Below are positions 52,701 to 60,705 of a stretch of 64,000 nucleotides of DNA, one piece after another. Every line of letters begins with the position of its first letter. Positions within the stretch are counted from its first letter, which is position 1. The DNA is from Cesiribacteraceae bacterium YIM B00369 (lineage in GTDB: Bacteria; Bacteroidota; Bacteroidia; Cytophagales; Cyclobacteriaceae). A program made the position numbers and the translations under genes. The stretch is from positions 149,898 to 213,897 of the forward strand of contig JAFMYY010000005.1 in assembly GCA_017948555.1 (NCBI GenBank). The letters are read 5' to 3'. The notes under the pieces were generated by a model that saw nothing but the letters and a program-made list of their open reading frames with translations, ran no database searches and was not told where the DNA came from.

Positions 52701-54602
52701 ATGGAAAGCAAAAATTCTTTTAACGAAAATCTTAAGAAGGTTATAAGGCAATATTTAGAAATTGAAACAAACTATGCTTTAGTAATAAATGGGAAATATG
52801 GAATTGGCAAAACACACTACTTTAAAAATATTCTTGCCCCGGAAATAACTAAACTATCTCCACAAGAAGATGCATCAAAGAAATTCGTCCCTATTCATAT
52901 TTCATTGTTTGGAATCTCAACTATTGAACAAGTCCAAACTCAAATTTTTTTATCTCTTTATCCGATTTTAAAAAATAAAAATTTGAAGCTTGCTACTGGA
53001 GCAGGAAAAGCCATTATAAGGGGTCTTGCCCATTTTGGCAGGCTCGGTGATATTGATAAATATATTAAGGATATTAACTTAACTTCTGATGACTGGGTAA
53101 ACTATGATGAACTAGTTCTTTGCTTTGATGATTTAGATAGAAAAAGTGATTCTCTTTCAGTAAAGGATATTTTTGGCTTCATTAATACTATTGTTGAAAA
53201 TGAGGGAACCAAAGTTTTGATAATTTATAATGAGGAAGACCTGCTAAAAAACGAAGATTATACCTCCAAAATCAAAGAAAAGGTAGTAGGAGTATCAGTA
53301 GAATTTAATCAAGATATTGAAAGTGCATTTAATGAAATAATTACTCAAAGATATTCCAGCCCCTCAAAAATTTACCATCAACACCTTAATAAGTTCAAAA
53401 ATGAAATTATTGAGGTCATTAAAAAAAATGAGAATAATCTTAGAAATTTAATTTTCTTTCTTGAACATTATAGGGTAATATTTAATTCTCTGGCTATTTT
53501 ATTTGAAGAAGATAAAGACTTCTCCTTTCAAAAAGAAGAAAAGCATTTTGCTGTTCTATACTTTTCACTAGCCATTTCCATTGAATATAAAAAAGGGTCT
53601 TTAAATGCATCTAACTTTGAAGATATTAAAGACTTAAAAAAACAAATATTTTTAGCCGACATTGATTTTAGTGGTAGTTTTAACAGAGAACCATCAAATG
53701 AAGAAGATACCGGCCAACCCTATATTGAAATATTTAAAGAAGCGTATTATTCAGAAAACAGATTCCATTTTTTTGATTCTATTTTTAACTATTTAACTGG
53801 ACAATCCTCGTTTAACATTGATGACTTAAAGTTAGAATTAGAAAATTATTTTAAAGTAGACAACGGTAAAATACCAGAATCAGAACTTGTTCTTAAAGAG
53901 CTGGATTATAGCAATTGTTTAAAGTTAGATGATAAACAATACCGGGACTTAACTAATGAAATGCTCAGACATAGTGATAAGGGAAAATACATTTTAAAAC
54001 AATACCCAACAATTTTCCACTATGCTACCCGGTTTAACAACGTTTTAAATTATAATGTTAAAAACCTAAAGGAAAGGCTTAAAAAAGGAATTCTTAAAGG
54101 AAAAGGAACCTATCAATATGATGCTAAGCTTAATTTTCTTTTATCTGTAGCCAATTCCGCTGAATATGGAGAAGACCTAAAAGAAGTAATAAGATTTTGT
54201 ATCCAAATAAATGAGGAAACACTTGCAGAGGAAAAAGAATCAATACTAGTTGAAACTTTAAATATTTTTAAAACTGATTTTGAAAAGTTTATTAGTATAG
54301 TTACTGAGGAAGGTAACCAAATCCAGTATACTCCTTTTTGGCTTCAGCTTCCATTTAACCAAGTTTACAGGAGGATAGTAAATCTTGAAAAAGATGAAAT
54401 TTTAATGTTAGGAGGCTATTTTAAAAATAGATATAGAATTAGCATTTTTGAAAAGTTATACCCTGAGAAAGACTTTTTAATTCAATTAAGTTCTGCTTTA
54501 AATAAGCCAACACAAGCTAGAAAAAAGAAGAATTTAAAGAATGCCATCCTAAATATCCTTTCGAATGATATTGAAGAATGTATAAATAATTTTCCCAATT
54601 AA
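52701..54602 (+). CDS. KAP-like P-loop NTPase, candidate defence protein
   Basis: A 633-residue protein. The N-terminal NTPase domain has Walker A GKYGIGKT (31-38) and Walker B LVLCFDDLDRKS (138-149); the DDLDR signature is typical of KAP-family NTPases. A large helical region follows (about 230-633), rich in Lys, Glu, Asn and Phe, without known domains. No membrane helices are obvious, unlike classical KAP proteins. KAP proteins include the phage-exclusion PifA. As single-gene cargo flanked by terminators in an island, it may be an anti-phage factor. That role is inference. Confidence 0.65.
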   Translation: MESKNSFNENLKKVIRQYLEIETNYALVINGKYGIGKTHYFKNILAPEITKLSPQEDASKKFVPIHISLFGISTIEQVQTQIFLSLYPILKNKNLKLATGAGKAIIRGLAHFGRLGDIDKYIKDINLTSDDWVNYDELVLCFDDLDRKSDSLSVKDIFGFINTIVENEGTKVLIIYNEEDLLKNEDYTSKIKEKVVGVSVEFNQDIESAFNEIITQRYSSPSKIYHQHLNKFKNEIIEVIKKNENNLRNLIFFLEHYRVIFNSLAILFEEDKDFSFQKEEKHFAVLYFSLAISIEYKKGSLNASNFEDIKDLKKQIFLADIDFSGSFNREPSNEEDTGQPYIEIFKEAYYSENRFHFFDSIFNYLTGQSSFNIDDLKLELENYFKVDNGKIPESELVLKELDYSNCLKLDDKQYRDLTNEMLRHSDKGKYILKQYPTIFHYATRFNNVLNYNVKNLKERLKKGILKGKGTYQYDAKLNFLLSVANSAEYGEDLKEVIRFCIQINEETLAEEKESILVETLNIFKTDFEKFISIVTEEGNQIQYTPFWLQLPFNQVYRRIVNLEKDEILMLGGYFKNRYRISIFEKLYPEKDFLIQLSSALNKPTQARKKKNLKNAILNILSNDIEECINNFPN

Positions 54603-54715
54603 AATAACAGAGAGAGCCTCCCCTCCTGTTTTTTTTAGGCTTTAGGAATAGAACTTTGTCTAAACCTCTGAAAACGGTCCAATTTTGCACACGGTCTATA
54701 GGCCAAAGATAGGTA

Positions 54716-54746
54716 CCCCCCTCTTTTTTTAAATAATAGGGGGGGG
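54716..54746. repeat. C6/G8 hairpin next to the recombinase gene
   Basis: Six C (54716-54721) face eight G (54739-54746) across an AT-rich 17-base loop, directly after the recombinase stop. It may act as terminator, though the homopolymers may also be length-variable. Confidence 0.45.
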
Positions 54747-55421
54747 CTATGCCTCCGCTTTCAATGTAGCCTTCTTGTAAAGCTTGTAAACGCTACTAAC
54801 CCCAAATCTCTTGCCTTTGCTGGTAAGGTAGCCCAATCCATTCAGCTTATCTACTATCTGCCGGAAGGACTTCCCTTTTTCCTTTTCTGCTAAAATGAAA
54901 TGTACAGCTTGCTTGTTTTCTTTGCTATTTTGAGCATTTCTTTTCCGCACCTCTATACCCTTCAAACGAGCCTCCCTTGTAAGGTTAGCAGGTGTACCTA
55001 ATATATGTCCCTTAGCTTTCTTAGCCTTTAAGGCAGCCTTTGTACGTTGGCTAATTAATTCTCTTTCATGCTGAGCCAGGACTGCAAAAATACCAATTGT
55101 CAAGGTGTTTGCATCTGGCATATCAGCGCAAACAAAATCTACTCCAGAGTCTTTAAGGGCAAAAATAAATCCAGCATTCCGGCTCAACCTATCTAGTTTA
55201 GCAATTACAAGTGTTGAGCCTGTGGCTTTAGCATGAGCTATTGCAGCTTTCAGCTCTGACCTATCATTTTTCTTGCCTGATTCAACCTCAGTATATTCTG
55301 CTTCTATACAATCCTCACATTTAAGAAAAGACCTAACCGCTGCTTTTTGTGCCTCCAAACCTAAACCCGATATTCCCTGTTTTGCTGTACTAACTCTATA
55401 ATAGGATATATACTTCTTCAT
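54747..55421 (-). CDS. Serine recombinase (resolvase/invertase family)
   Basis: A 224-residue protein from ATG 55421. The catalytic domain (about 1-140) starts KKYISYYRVSTAKQG with the nucleophilic Ser, and has GLGLEAQ, KLDRLSRN and AQHERELISQRTKAAL. The C-terminal HTH (about 175-220) ends SKGKRFGVSSVYKLYKK. An upstream in-frame ATG at 55442 would fall at the transcription start deduced from the promoter and is less likely. It is transcribed opposite to the other cargo and might have resolved or delivered the adjacent segment. Confidence 0.88.
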   Translation of the reverse strand: MKKYISYYRVSTAKQGISGLGLEAQKAAVRSFLKCEDCIEAEYTEVESGKKNDRSELKAAIAHAKATGSTLVIAKLDRLSRNAGFIFALKDSGVDFVCADMPDANTLTIGIFAVLAQHERELISQRTKAALKAKKAKGHILGTPANLTREARLKGIEVRKRNAQNSKENKQAVHFILAEKEKGKSFRQIVDKLNGLGYLTSKGKRFGVSSVYKLYKKATLKAEA

Positions 55422-55446
55422 TTCTGTGGGATACTTTTGCATGGTT

Positions 55447-55478
55447 CAAAGATACAAACTGACGTTCACTTATACAAA
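55447..55478 (-). promoter_or_regulatory. Classical Bacteroidota promoter of the recombinase gene
   Basis: On the minus strand TTTG (55478-55475), 20 bases, and TATCTTTG (55454-55447), matching the consensus closely. It gives a leader of about 20 bases to the ATG at 55421. Confidence 0.65.
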
Positions 55479-55561
55479 CGGTGGTTCTTAAGGGTGCACA
55501 ACATTTATCTTAAACTTAGCCCCTAAAATGTTATCAGAAGGAAAATTATATATTGACTGTT

Positions 55562-55580
55562 AGAGCCAAACAAAGGCTCT
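55562..55580. repeat. Small hairpin upstream of the ABC-3C operon
   Basis: AGAGCC (55562-55567) pairs with GGCTCT (55575-55580) around AAACAAA. It may regulate the operon or end an upstream transcript. Function is unknown. Confidence 0.4.
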
Positions 55581-55690
55581 TAATTATTAATGTTCCAATA
55601 TTTTTTAAATTCATTATATTAGTGACTGGTTACAAATGAAATTATTCTGAGAATATCAGGCTTACTCTACTTGAAAATATTGAAAATAGC

Positions 55691-56824
55691 ATGGCTGCGA
55701 AGCAGAAAAATGACAATAAAGATTCTGAACTAGGTAATTCATATAGGTCCTTGATAGCTTTATCATATTGCATAGGCTTAGAGAAGGGTGAGAAAGTTGT
55801 AATAGAAAAGTATGGAGATGTATCTTACTTTGGCAAATCAAAAAATATTCAAATAGAGGTAAAGCATCATATTTCCCCTAATTCATTAAGTGACGGACAT
55901 GAAGAGTTATGGAAAACCCTTTTAAATTGGCATGAAAATGATTCATCACAATTTGATGAGCTTATTTTACATACTACCTCCCATTTACCTACAACATCTC
56001 CCTTAGCTTACTGGCATTCGGAAAATACTGATGCTGATGTAAGGCACTATATTTTACAACATAGTTGCAAATCCAAAGCTAAAGAATACAAACGGATTCA
56101 CTCCTTAATTTTCAATGATGCATTACACCCTAAAAGTAAGAGAAAAGAAATCTTTTCAAAAATAGAATTAAAGGTAGGTGAGCCAAATTATGAAGAGAAA
56201 TTAAATATCCTGAAGGATAATTCTTTTTTCTCCTGGATTAAGGAGGATGAATTAAAGACAAGCGTTATCATTAGGTTACTAGGTGAAATCAATGCACTGA
56301 ATGAACCTGGTAAGGACTGGGAAATAACAAGGGAAGTTTTTGATGGACTGATACAGGGAATAAAATACATTTATGACACTGCTCCTTCCTCCCTTGTTCT
56401 TGATACGCATTACAGAAAGGCACCTATTGAAAATGATAAAATCATTTACCAAGATAAGCCCTTTGTGAAAGCTATTGAATGTTTAAGCTGTGACAAGGAG
56501 GAAATTGATGAAGCAATAATAGATTATTGGCGTTTCAATATGGCTTTTAATGATTTTATTCAGGTACATCCAACTTTTAATATAAACACCTTCCAGCACT
56601 ATAAAAAAGAGATTGTTCACCTTGATATTAAGCGGCTTAAAAGGTCAGAAATTAGTAATAATGAGGGTCGAGACAACAAATCAATTTCTCTCAATATTTT
56701 CAGAAAGGCTGTACAATTGCCAATTAAAGAATATGGTTTACTACGCCCTAATGCGGATTACTTCCAAAGAGGTACTATGCACGATATTGTAGAGGATGGC
56801 GATTTTAAATGGATAATAGAATAA
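55691..56824 (+). CDS. Predicted restriction-fold nuclease, ABC-3C effector
   Basis: A 377-residue protein. The N-terminus follows the dsDNA-nuclease pattern (as in DUF4297/Cap4): a helix GNSYRSLIALSYCIG, then VVIEKYGDVSYF and IQIEVKHH, giving acids Glu39, Asp43 and the ExK pair Glu56/Lys58. This is a PD-(D/E)xK-like active site. The rest (about 100-377) is a helical region seen beside ABC-3C systems. It is first in a three-gene operon with gaps of 3 bases. It probably cleaves DNA or RNA when triggered by the ATPase. Confidence 0.65.
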   Translation: MAAKQKNDNKDSELGNSYRSLIALSYCIGLEKGEKVVIEKYGDVSYFGKSKNIQIEVKHHISPNSLSDGHEELWKTLLNWHENDSSQFDELILHTTSHLPTTSPLAYWHSENTDADVRHYILQHSCKSKAKEYKRIHSLIFNDALHPKSKRKEIFSKIELKVGEPNYEEKLNILKDNSFFSWIKEDELKTSVIIRLLGEINALNEPGKDWEITREVFDGLIQGIKYIYDTAPSSLVLDTHYRKAPIENDKIIYQDKPFVKAIECLSCDKEEIDEAIIDYWRFNMAFNDFIQVHPTFNINTFQHYKKEIVHLDIKRLKRSEISNNEGRDNKSISLNIFRKAVQLPIKEYGLLRPNADYFQRGTMHDIVEDGDFKWIIE

Positions 56825-56827
56825 TAA

Positions 56828-57304
56828 ATGAGCGCTAAACATATAAATAGTTTAATGCATAACCCCTTCCTCGGAAGTGAAATAATAACCCATTTTTTGA
56901 GTGGATTCTATGACCAAGGAGAAGAAAAAAACTCCTTTAGTACACCTCACATATACCTAGTCTTGCCTTTTGTACTGTCAGAACCTATTCGAGAGGTGCT
57001 GCAAAACTGTAACAGAAGGAGTAACGTTTTCACAATTTTCCTAAAAAGCAGTGAAAGGTCCTCCAGCCTTGGAGGTGTGGAAGAACAATATAAATCCTTT
57101 CTTCCTTTAACGAAAAAAGCCCTAATTGTAGGCCACAATAAAAAAGATTTTAAAGTATCCGATACAATTACCTTGCTGAATCCAAAGGATTATAGAAGAA
57201 GTAAAGAAAGCGCTAAAACCTATTTTCATTCTGCATTTTACCTTGGTTACATTTTTAAAAAAGAAGCCTCTATGGTTGAGGTTTATGAGAAGTTAATCCT
57301 TTAA
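56828..57304 (+). CDS. Middle component of ABC-three-component system
   Basis: A 158-residue protein starting MSAKHINSLMHNPFLGSEIITHFLSGFY, then HIYLVLPFVLSEPIREVL, and a late KTYFHSAFYLGYIFKK. This pattern fits the small middle-component proteins of ABC-3C systems, which link effector and ATPase. It lies 3 bases after the nuclease and 3 before the ATPase. Family assignment rests on gene context and remembered motif similarity, not on a search. Confidence 0.6.
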   Translation: MSAKHINSLMHNPFLGSEIITHFLSGFYDQGEEKNSFSTPHIYLVLPFVLSEPIREVLQNCNRRSNVFTIFLKSSERSSSLGGVEEQYKSFLPLTKKALIVGHNKKDFKVSDTITLLNPKDYRRSKESAKTYFHSAFYLGYIFKKEASMVEVYEKLIL

Positions 57305-57307
57305 AAA

Positions 57308-59233
57308 ATGAGAGCATATATAAAAGGAATTGCCGTGTTTAACAACAATGGGGAAAGAAAAGAAGTAGAATTATCCCCAGGCTTAAATATAATCTCTGGC
57401 GATTCTCAGACTGGAAAAAGCGCACTTCTTGAAATAATTGATTACTGCCTTGGCAGTTCTAATTTTACAGTTCCTGCTGGGGAAATAACAGATTTTGCAA
57501 AACTTTATGCCATTATCTTATGCTTAGAAGATAGGTGTATATTGATAGGAAGAAGAGGAAAAGAGCAAAGCTCCAAGCTGTTCTTAAAGCCAATAAATGG
57601 TTCTAAAAGAATTAAAGAAATTGAGCTAAAGGATTTTGAGGATGGCTTGTTTAGACCTAAGAATGAGGTCCTACAAGTCCTAACAAATAACTATCTGAAA
57701 ATTAATGTAAATGACACTTCTGAGGAAACAGATATAGACAAGAAAGGCGCAAGAGGATCTATAAGAAACATGGTTTCATTTCTCTTTCAACATCAAAATT
57801 TAGTTGCAAGTAAGTTTGCGCTCTTTTATCGTTTTGATGACCCATATAAGAAGAAAGGTACAATAAAACAGTTTCCTGTTTTTGCTGGCTGGGTAGACCA
57901 AGGGTACTATACAACCTTAGTAAGAATAGACAGGTTGAAGAATGAGTTGACTAAGTTACAGAAGGATGTTGTTTTAAACCAACAACTAAGTTCACGGATG
58001 GAGAACGATTTAAGGTCAGCTTTTAAATTATATTATAACCTGATTGGTAAAGACTTCAACACCCAATGGACCATAAGTGACTTAGAAGAGCAGTTACAGT
58101 TATTCCCCACTTTTAAAACTCCCCTGCAAGTCCAAGAACCTGTTTTTGCACAGTATGAGGTTATGAAAAGCCGGCTGAACGAATTGCGTAAAGAGGATAC
58201 TCATCTCAGGCTAAAAATAAGTAAGCTAAAAGAAAGCGAGCAGTACGGAGGAGCATATGGGCAAATGTTAAATTCCTTAAAAACTACAGTTAAGGAGCAA
58301 ACAGCTTTAGAAAGTTATGACTGCCCAATATGTGGAAAGCATGATGAAGAATTGAACCAAGAGGCTTTAAAATTAATTGAAGCGAACAATTGGCTGGACC
58401 AGGAGCTGGAAGTGGTACCTAAGCACGTTAAGAATTTTGCAGTTGAAATAGAGGCACTGGAAAGCAAGCGCTTAACTATTAAGGAAGAGTTGAAAACTTT
58501 AAATGTAGAGATAGGAAAGATCGAGGAGCTTTCAACCCAAATTAGGGAGGGCGCTCAGCTGGAGGGGAAGAAGCTGGAGGCCCAGAAAGCTGTGGAGGTA
58601 GAGTTTCGTTACCTGAAAGGTAGAATAAAGAATATTGATACTGGAAAAGTGAATGAAATAGAGGAGCAGCTTAAATTAGAATTGGAGTCTTTATCAACGT
58701 ATGATGTAAAAAATAAATACCGAGAGGCACAGGTTTTGATTCAAGACAGAATGAATTCAATTGTAGATAAGCTGGGATTTGAATTCAGACCACCAAAATT
58801 AAGGTTTGATTTGGAGCCAGATTCGCCTGAGGTCTTCTCTCTTTATCACAATGACGACATAAGAAAAAGGAAAATTTATTTAGGGCAAATGGGCAGCGGG
58901 TCCAACTGGCTTGCTTGCCACCTTGGCCTGTTTTTGTCTTTTCTAAATTATTTCTCTGTTACTTCAACCTCAAAGGTTCCTACATTTCTTTTCCTTGACC
59001 AGCCGAGTCAGGTATTTTTCCCGAAAGGGCAAAGTCAAGCTAATGACAAAGGCTATGAAAGGGTTGCAAATGTTTATAAAGCAATTATTGATGAAATTGA
59101 TGCTATTGAAGAAGAGGTTGGTTTTAAGCCACAAGTTATTGTTGCAGACCAAATCAAAAGTTTAGAACCCCACCTTATTTTACCTGCTGATTATTTTAAA
59201 ACGGAGTGGAGCGAAGGAAAGGGCTTTATTTAG
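57308..59233 (+). CDS. DUF3732-type ABC/SMC-like ATPase of ABC-3C system
   Basis: A 641-residue ATPase. Walker A is GDSQTGKS (31-38). The long middle (about 205-480) is coiled coil interrupted by CPIC (339-342), resembling the Rad50 zinc hook. The C-terminal half has an ABC-signature-like GQMGSGSNWLACHLG (about 526-540) and Walker B LFLDQPSQ (561-568), where Asp-Gln replaces Asp-Glu, typical of DUF3732 proteins. A D-loop-like VADQI lies near 612-616. It likely senses DNA or invader structures and activates the effector. Confidence 0.75.
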   Translation: MRAYIKGIAVFNNNGERKEVELSPGLNIISGDSQTGKSALLEIIDYCLGSSNFTVPAGEITDFAKLYAIILCLEDRCILIGRRGKEQSSKLFLKPINGSKRIKEIELKDFEDGLFRPKNEVLQVLTNNYLKINVNDTSEETDIDKKGARGSIRNMVSFLFQHQNLVASKFALFYRFDDPYKKKGTIKQFPVFAGWVDQGYYTTLVRIDRLKNELTKLQKDVVLNQQLSSRMENDLRSAFKLYYNLIGKDFNTQWTISDLEEQLQLFPTFKTPLQVQEPVFAQYEVMKSRLNELRKEDTHLRLKISKLKESEQYGGAYGQMLNSLKTTVKEQTALESYDCPICGKHDEELNQEALKLIEANNWLDQELEVVPKHVKNFAVEIEALESKRLTIKEELKTLNVEIGKIEELSTQIREGAQLEGKKLEAQKAVEVEFRYLKGRIKNIDTGKVNEIEEQLKLELESLSTYDVKNKYREAQVLIQDRMNSIVDKLGFEFRPPKLRFDLEPDSPEVFSLYHNDDIRKRKIYLGQMGSGSNWLACHLGLFLSFLNYFSVTSTSKVPTFLFLDQPSQVFFPKGQSQANDKGYERVANVYKAIIDEIDAIEEEVGFKPQVIVADQIKSLEPHLILPADYFKTEWSEGKGFI

Positions 59234-59344
59234 TATTAAAAGTTTAGAATTCAGCTTTTTTATACATTTGGGTTATTAGCACAACATTTTTCTCATGCTT
59301 TTTTAATAATACATTTATCCCAAGGCTTTTTTAAGTAAGAGCAT

Positions 59345-59368
59345 AAAGCTTTATTTTAAGCTTTTTTT
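59345..59368 (+). terminator. Terminator candidate for the ABC-3C operon
   Basis: AAAGCTT (59345-59351) pairs with AAGCTTT (59358-59364), followed by T-run to 59368. The stem is AT-rich, so strength is moderate. Confidence 0.5.
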
Positions 59369-59642
59369 AGGTACTTTATTAAGTTTAGCTTTAGGACCCA
59401 TTAGGAAACAATTAATACTTTAGAGACCCTTAATTAGTCTTCCACAGTCCTGAAATGAAACACAAAGGCTAGTGGCTAACTAACTTTTAGGTAATCTTAC
59501 TTCTAAGGCTTTCTTGGAATTGAGCTCCTAATAGATTTAGCAGCCAGCGCCTGATGTTTAAGCTGGCCCCTCTCCTACGATTAAGCCGTATAAATGATTT
59601 GCAGATTGTATGGTGTTTTTTGCCTTTATTTCCCTCTTTCAG

Positions 59643-59660
59643 GTTGCCAAAACGTTGCCC
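59643..59660. repeat. GTTGCC direct repeats, right end
   Basis: GTTGCC (59643-59648) and GTTGCCC (59654-59660), 11 bases apart as at the left end and in the same orientation, about 40-55 bases before the right repeat. Confidence 0.5.
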
Positions 59661-59698
59661 TAAATTTGTAAATAACACCTTTACAATAACTTACCACT

Positions 59699-59716
59699 TT
59701 CTGTATCGGAAAGTAA
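59699..59716. repeat. Right attachment repeat
   Basis: TTCTGTATCGGAAAGTAA, 17 of 18 identical to the left repeat and again encoding FCIGK-stop. It marks the right end of the element. Confidence 0.8.
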
Positions 59717-59760
59717 GCCCACAAAGCAAATAAATAGAAAACATATAATAATCATCAATT

Positions 59761-59782
59761 AAGCCCTGTAAAGGGCTTTTTT
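59761..59782 (+). terminator. Probable original mnmE terminator
   Basis: AAGCCCT (59761-59767) pairs with AGGGCTT (59772-59778) plus T-run. It lies 45 bases beyond the right repeat, where the end of mnmE would be before integration. Confidence 0.65.
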
Positions 59783-59940
59783 ATCCCTATCGAGTAATGG
59801 ATTATTAACTTACATGTTGTTTGTTTTTATCCCTCCGGGGAAATACATATTTTAAAGAAAAGGCCAAACCATTTCCGCACTGGAAATTGGTGAATCCATA
59901 ATAAACCAGGTATATTAGAGACTAAGCAGAAAGACCCAAG

Positions 59941-60027
59941 TGAAGGGAGGCATGCCCGCCCGGGATTTTCACGTACGGCACTGTGAGGACACAAGGGCGG
60001 AATTACCTTGCGTGACTCAATTGCGGG
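59941..60027 (+). mobile_element. Possible group II intron 3'-end remnant
   Basis: The stretch TTTTCACGTACGGCACTGTG followed by AGGAC, a short GC hairpin and GCGTGACTCAA resembles the 3' strand of domain V and domain VI of bacterial group II introns. The 5' strand of domain V is poorly preserved and no reverse transcriptase is present. If real, it is a decayed fragment. Identification is from memory of motif shape. Confidence 0.3.
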
Positions 60028-60102
60028 TATTTTGAAAAACACAATAAAAAAGGATTAACAAGACGCATAATATCCTGAAGTCTTTATAATAAAAAAAACC
60101 GT

Positions 60103-60699
60103 ATGAAAATATTCACTAAAATAAGATGGGCAGCAAGTATCCTTTTAGTCTTTTTTATTGTTCTGGTAACGAACTTAATTGACAGAGACAACTTTAAAAG
60201 GCTGAATTATTCGGTAAGAACAATTTACGAAGACAGAATAGTTGCCAGCGACTTATTATTTGAGATGGCAATGGTAATTAATGAAAAACAAATAGCCATC
60301 ATTTTAAATGATTCACTTGATTTTCAAAAGAAGTACGAAAAGGCTAATCTCGACTTAAACAATTTGATAGAAAGGTACGAGCAGACCAGATTGACAGAAA
60401 ATGAACAATTCGTTTTTAACAGGTTAAAAGATGATATAATTAATTTAAAACGGTTAGAACAGAGCTATACCTTCTCAGATCACACTGACGCCACTAACCT
60501 CCTTCAAAACATAGAAGAAATAACTCAACATCTTTACGATTTATCCAAAATACAACTTGAAGAAGGAAAACGTCAGGTGTCCTTAAGTAATCAGGCCATG
60601 GACACTATTGACCTTCTCACCCAGGGAGAAATTGTTTTCTTAGTTCTTATGGCTATCCTGATTCAAGTTATAATTCTTTACAAGTCAAAGGACTCCTGA
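60103..60699 (+). CDS. Stand-alone four-helix-bundle sensor protein (chemoreceptor-type)
   Basis: A 198-residue protein with a membrane helix at about 8-26, a periplasmic four-helix-like region (about 30-170, with heptad-like Leu/Ile and SDLLFEMAMVINEKQIAIILN), and a second membrane helix (about 177-195) ending KSKDS. This resembles the 4HB_MCP sensor domain, but no HAMP, kinase or methyl-accepting domain follows. It may signal to a partner or be the front piece of a split receptor. It is the first chromosomal gene right of the island. Confidence 0.7.
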   Translation: MKIFTKIRWAASILLVFFIVLVTNLIDRDNFKRLNYSVRTIYEDRIVASDLLFEMAMVINEKQIAIILNDSLDFQKKYEKANLDLNNLIERYEQTRLTENEQFVFNRLKDDIINLKRLEQSYTFSDHTDATNLLQNIEEITQHLYDLSKIQLEEGKRQVSLSNQAMDTIDLLTQGEIVFLVLMAILIQVIILYKSKDS

Positions 60700-60705
60700 A
60701 GATCA

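Larger units (their letters stand above)
59234..59698. other. Right end of the island, no gene seen
   Basis: About 460 AT-rich bases with several T-runs and no credible frame. It holds a terminator (59345-59368), a GTTGCC pair and a TAAATTTG box (59661-59668) pointing to the right junction. Confidence 0.5.
48154..59716. mobile_element. Integrative element of about 11.5 kb in the 3' end of mnmE
   Basis: Bounded by near-identical 18-bp repeats, each encoding FCIGK-stop (48154-48171 and 59699-59716). It carries a tyrosine integrase near the left end, two excisionase-like HTH genes, repeated GTTGCC motifs near both ends and cargo (KAP-like NTPase, serine recombinase, ABC-3C operon). No conjugation, relaxase or phage structural genes were seen. 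It is best described as a genomic island or non-conjugative integrative element that may be mobilised. The cargo genes are AT-rich relative to the chromosome. Confidence 0.85.

Noticed and set aside
55422..55442. Upstream start of the serine recombinase
   Set aside because: The classical promoter places the transcription start at about this codon.
59827..60042. 71-codon minus-strand frame
   Set aside because: Spans the possible intron remnant. No domain and unlikely composition.
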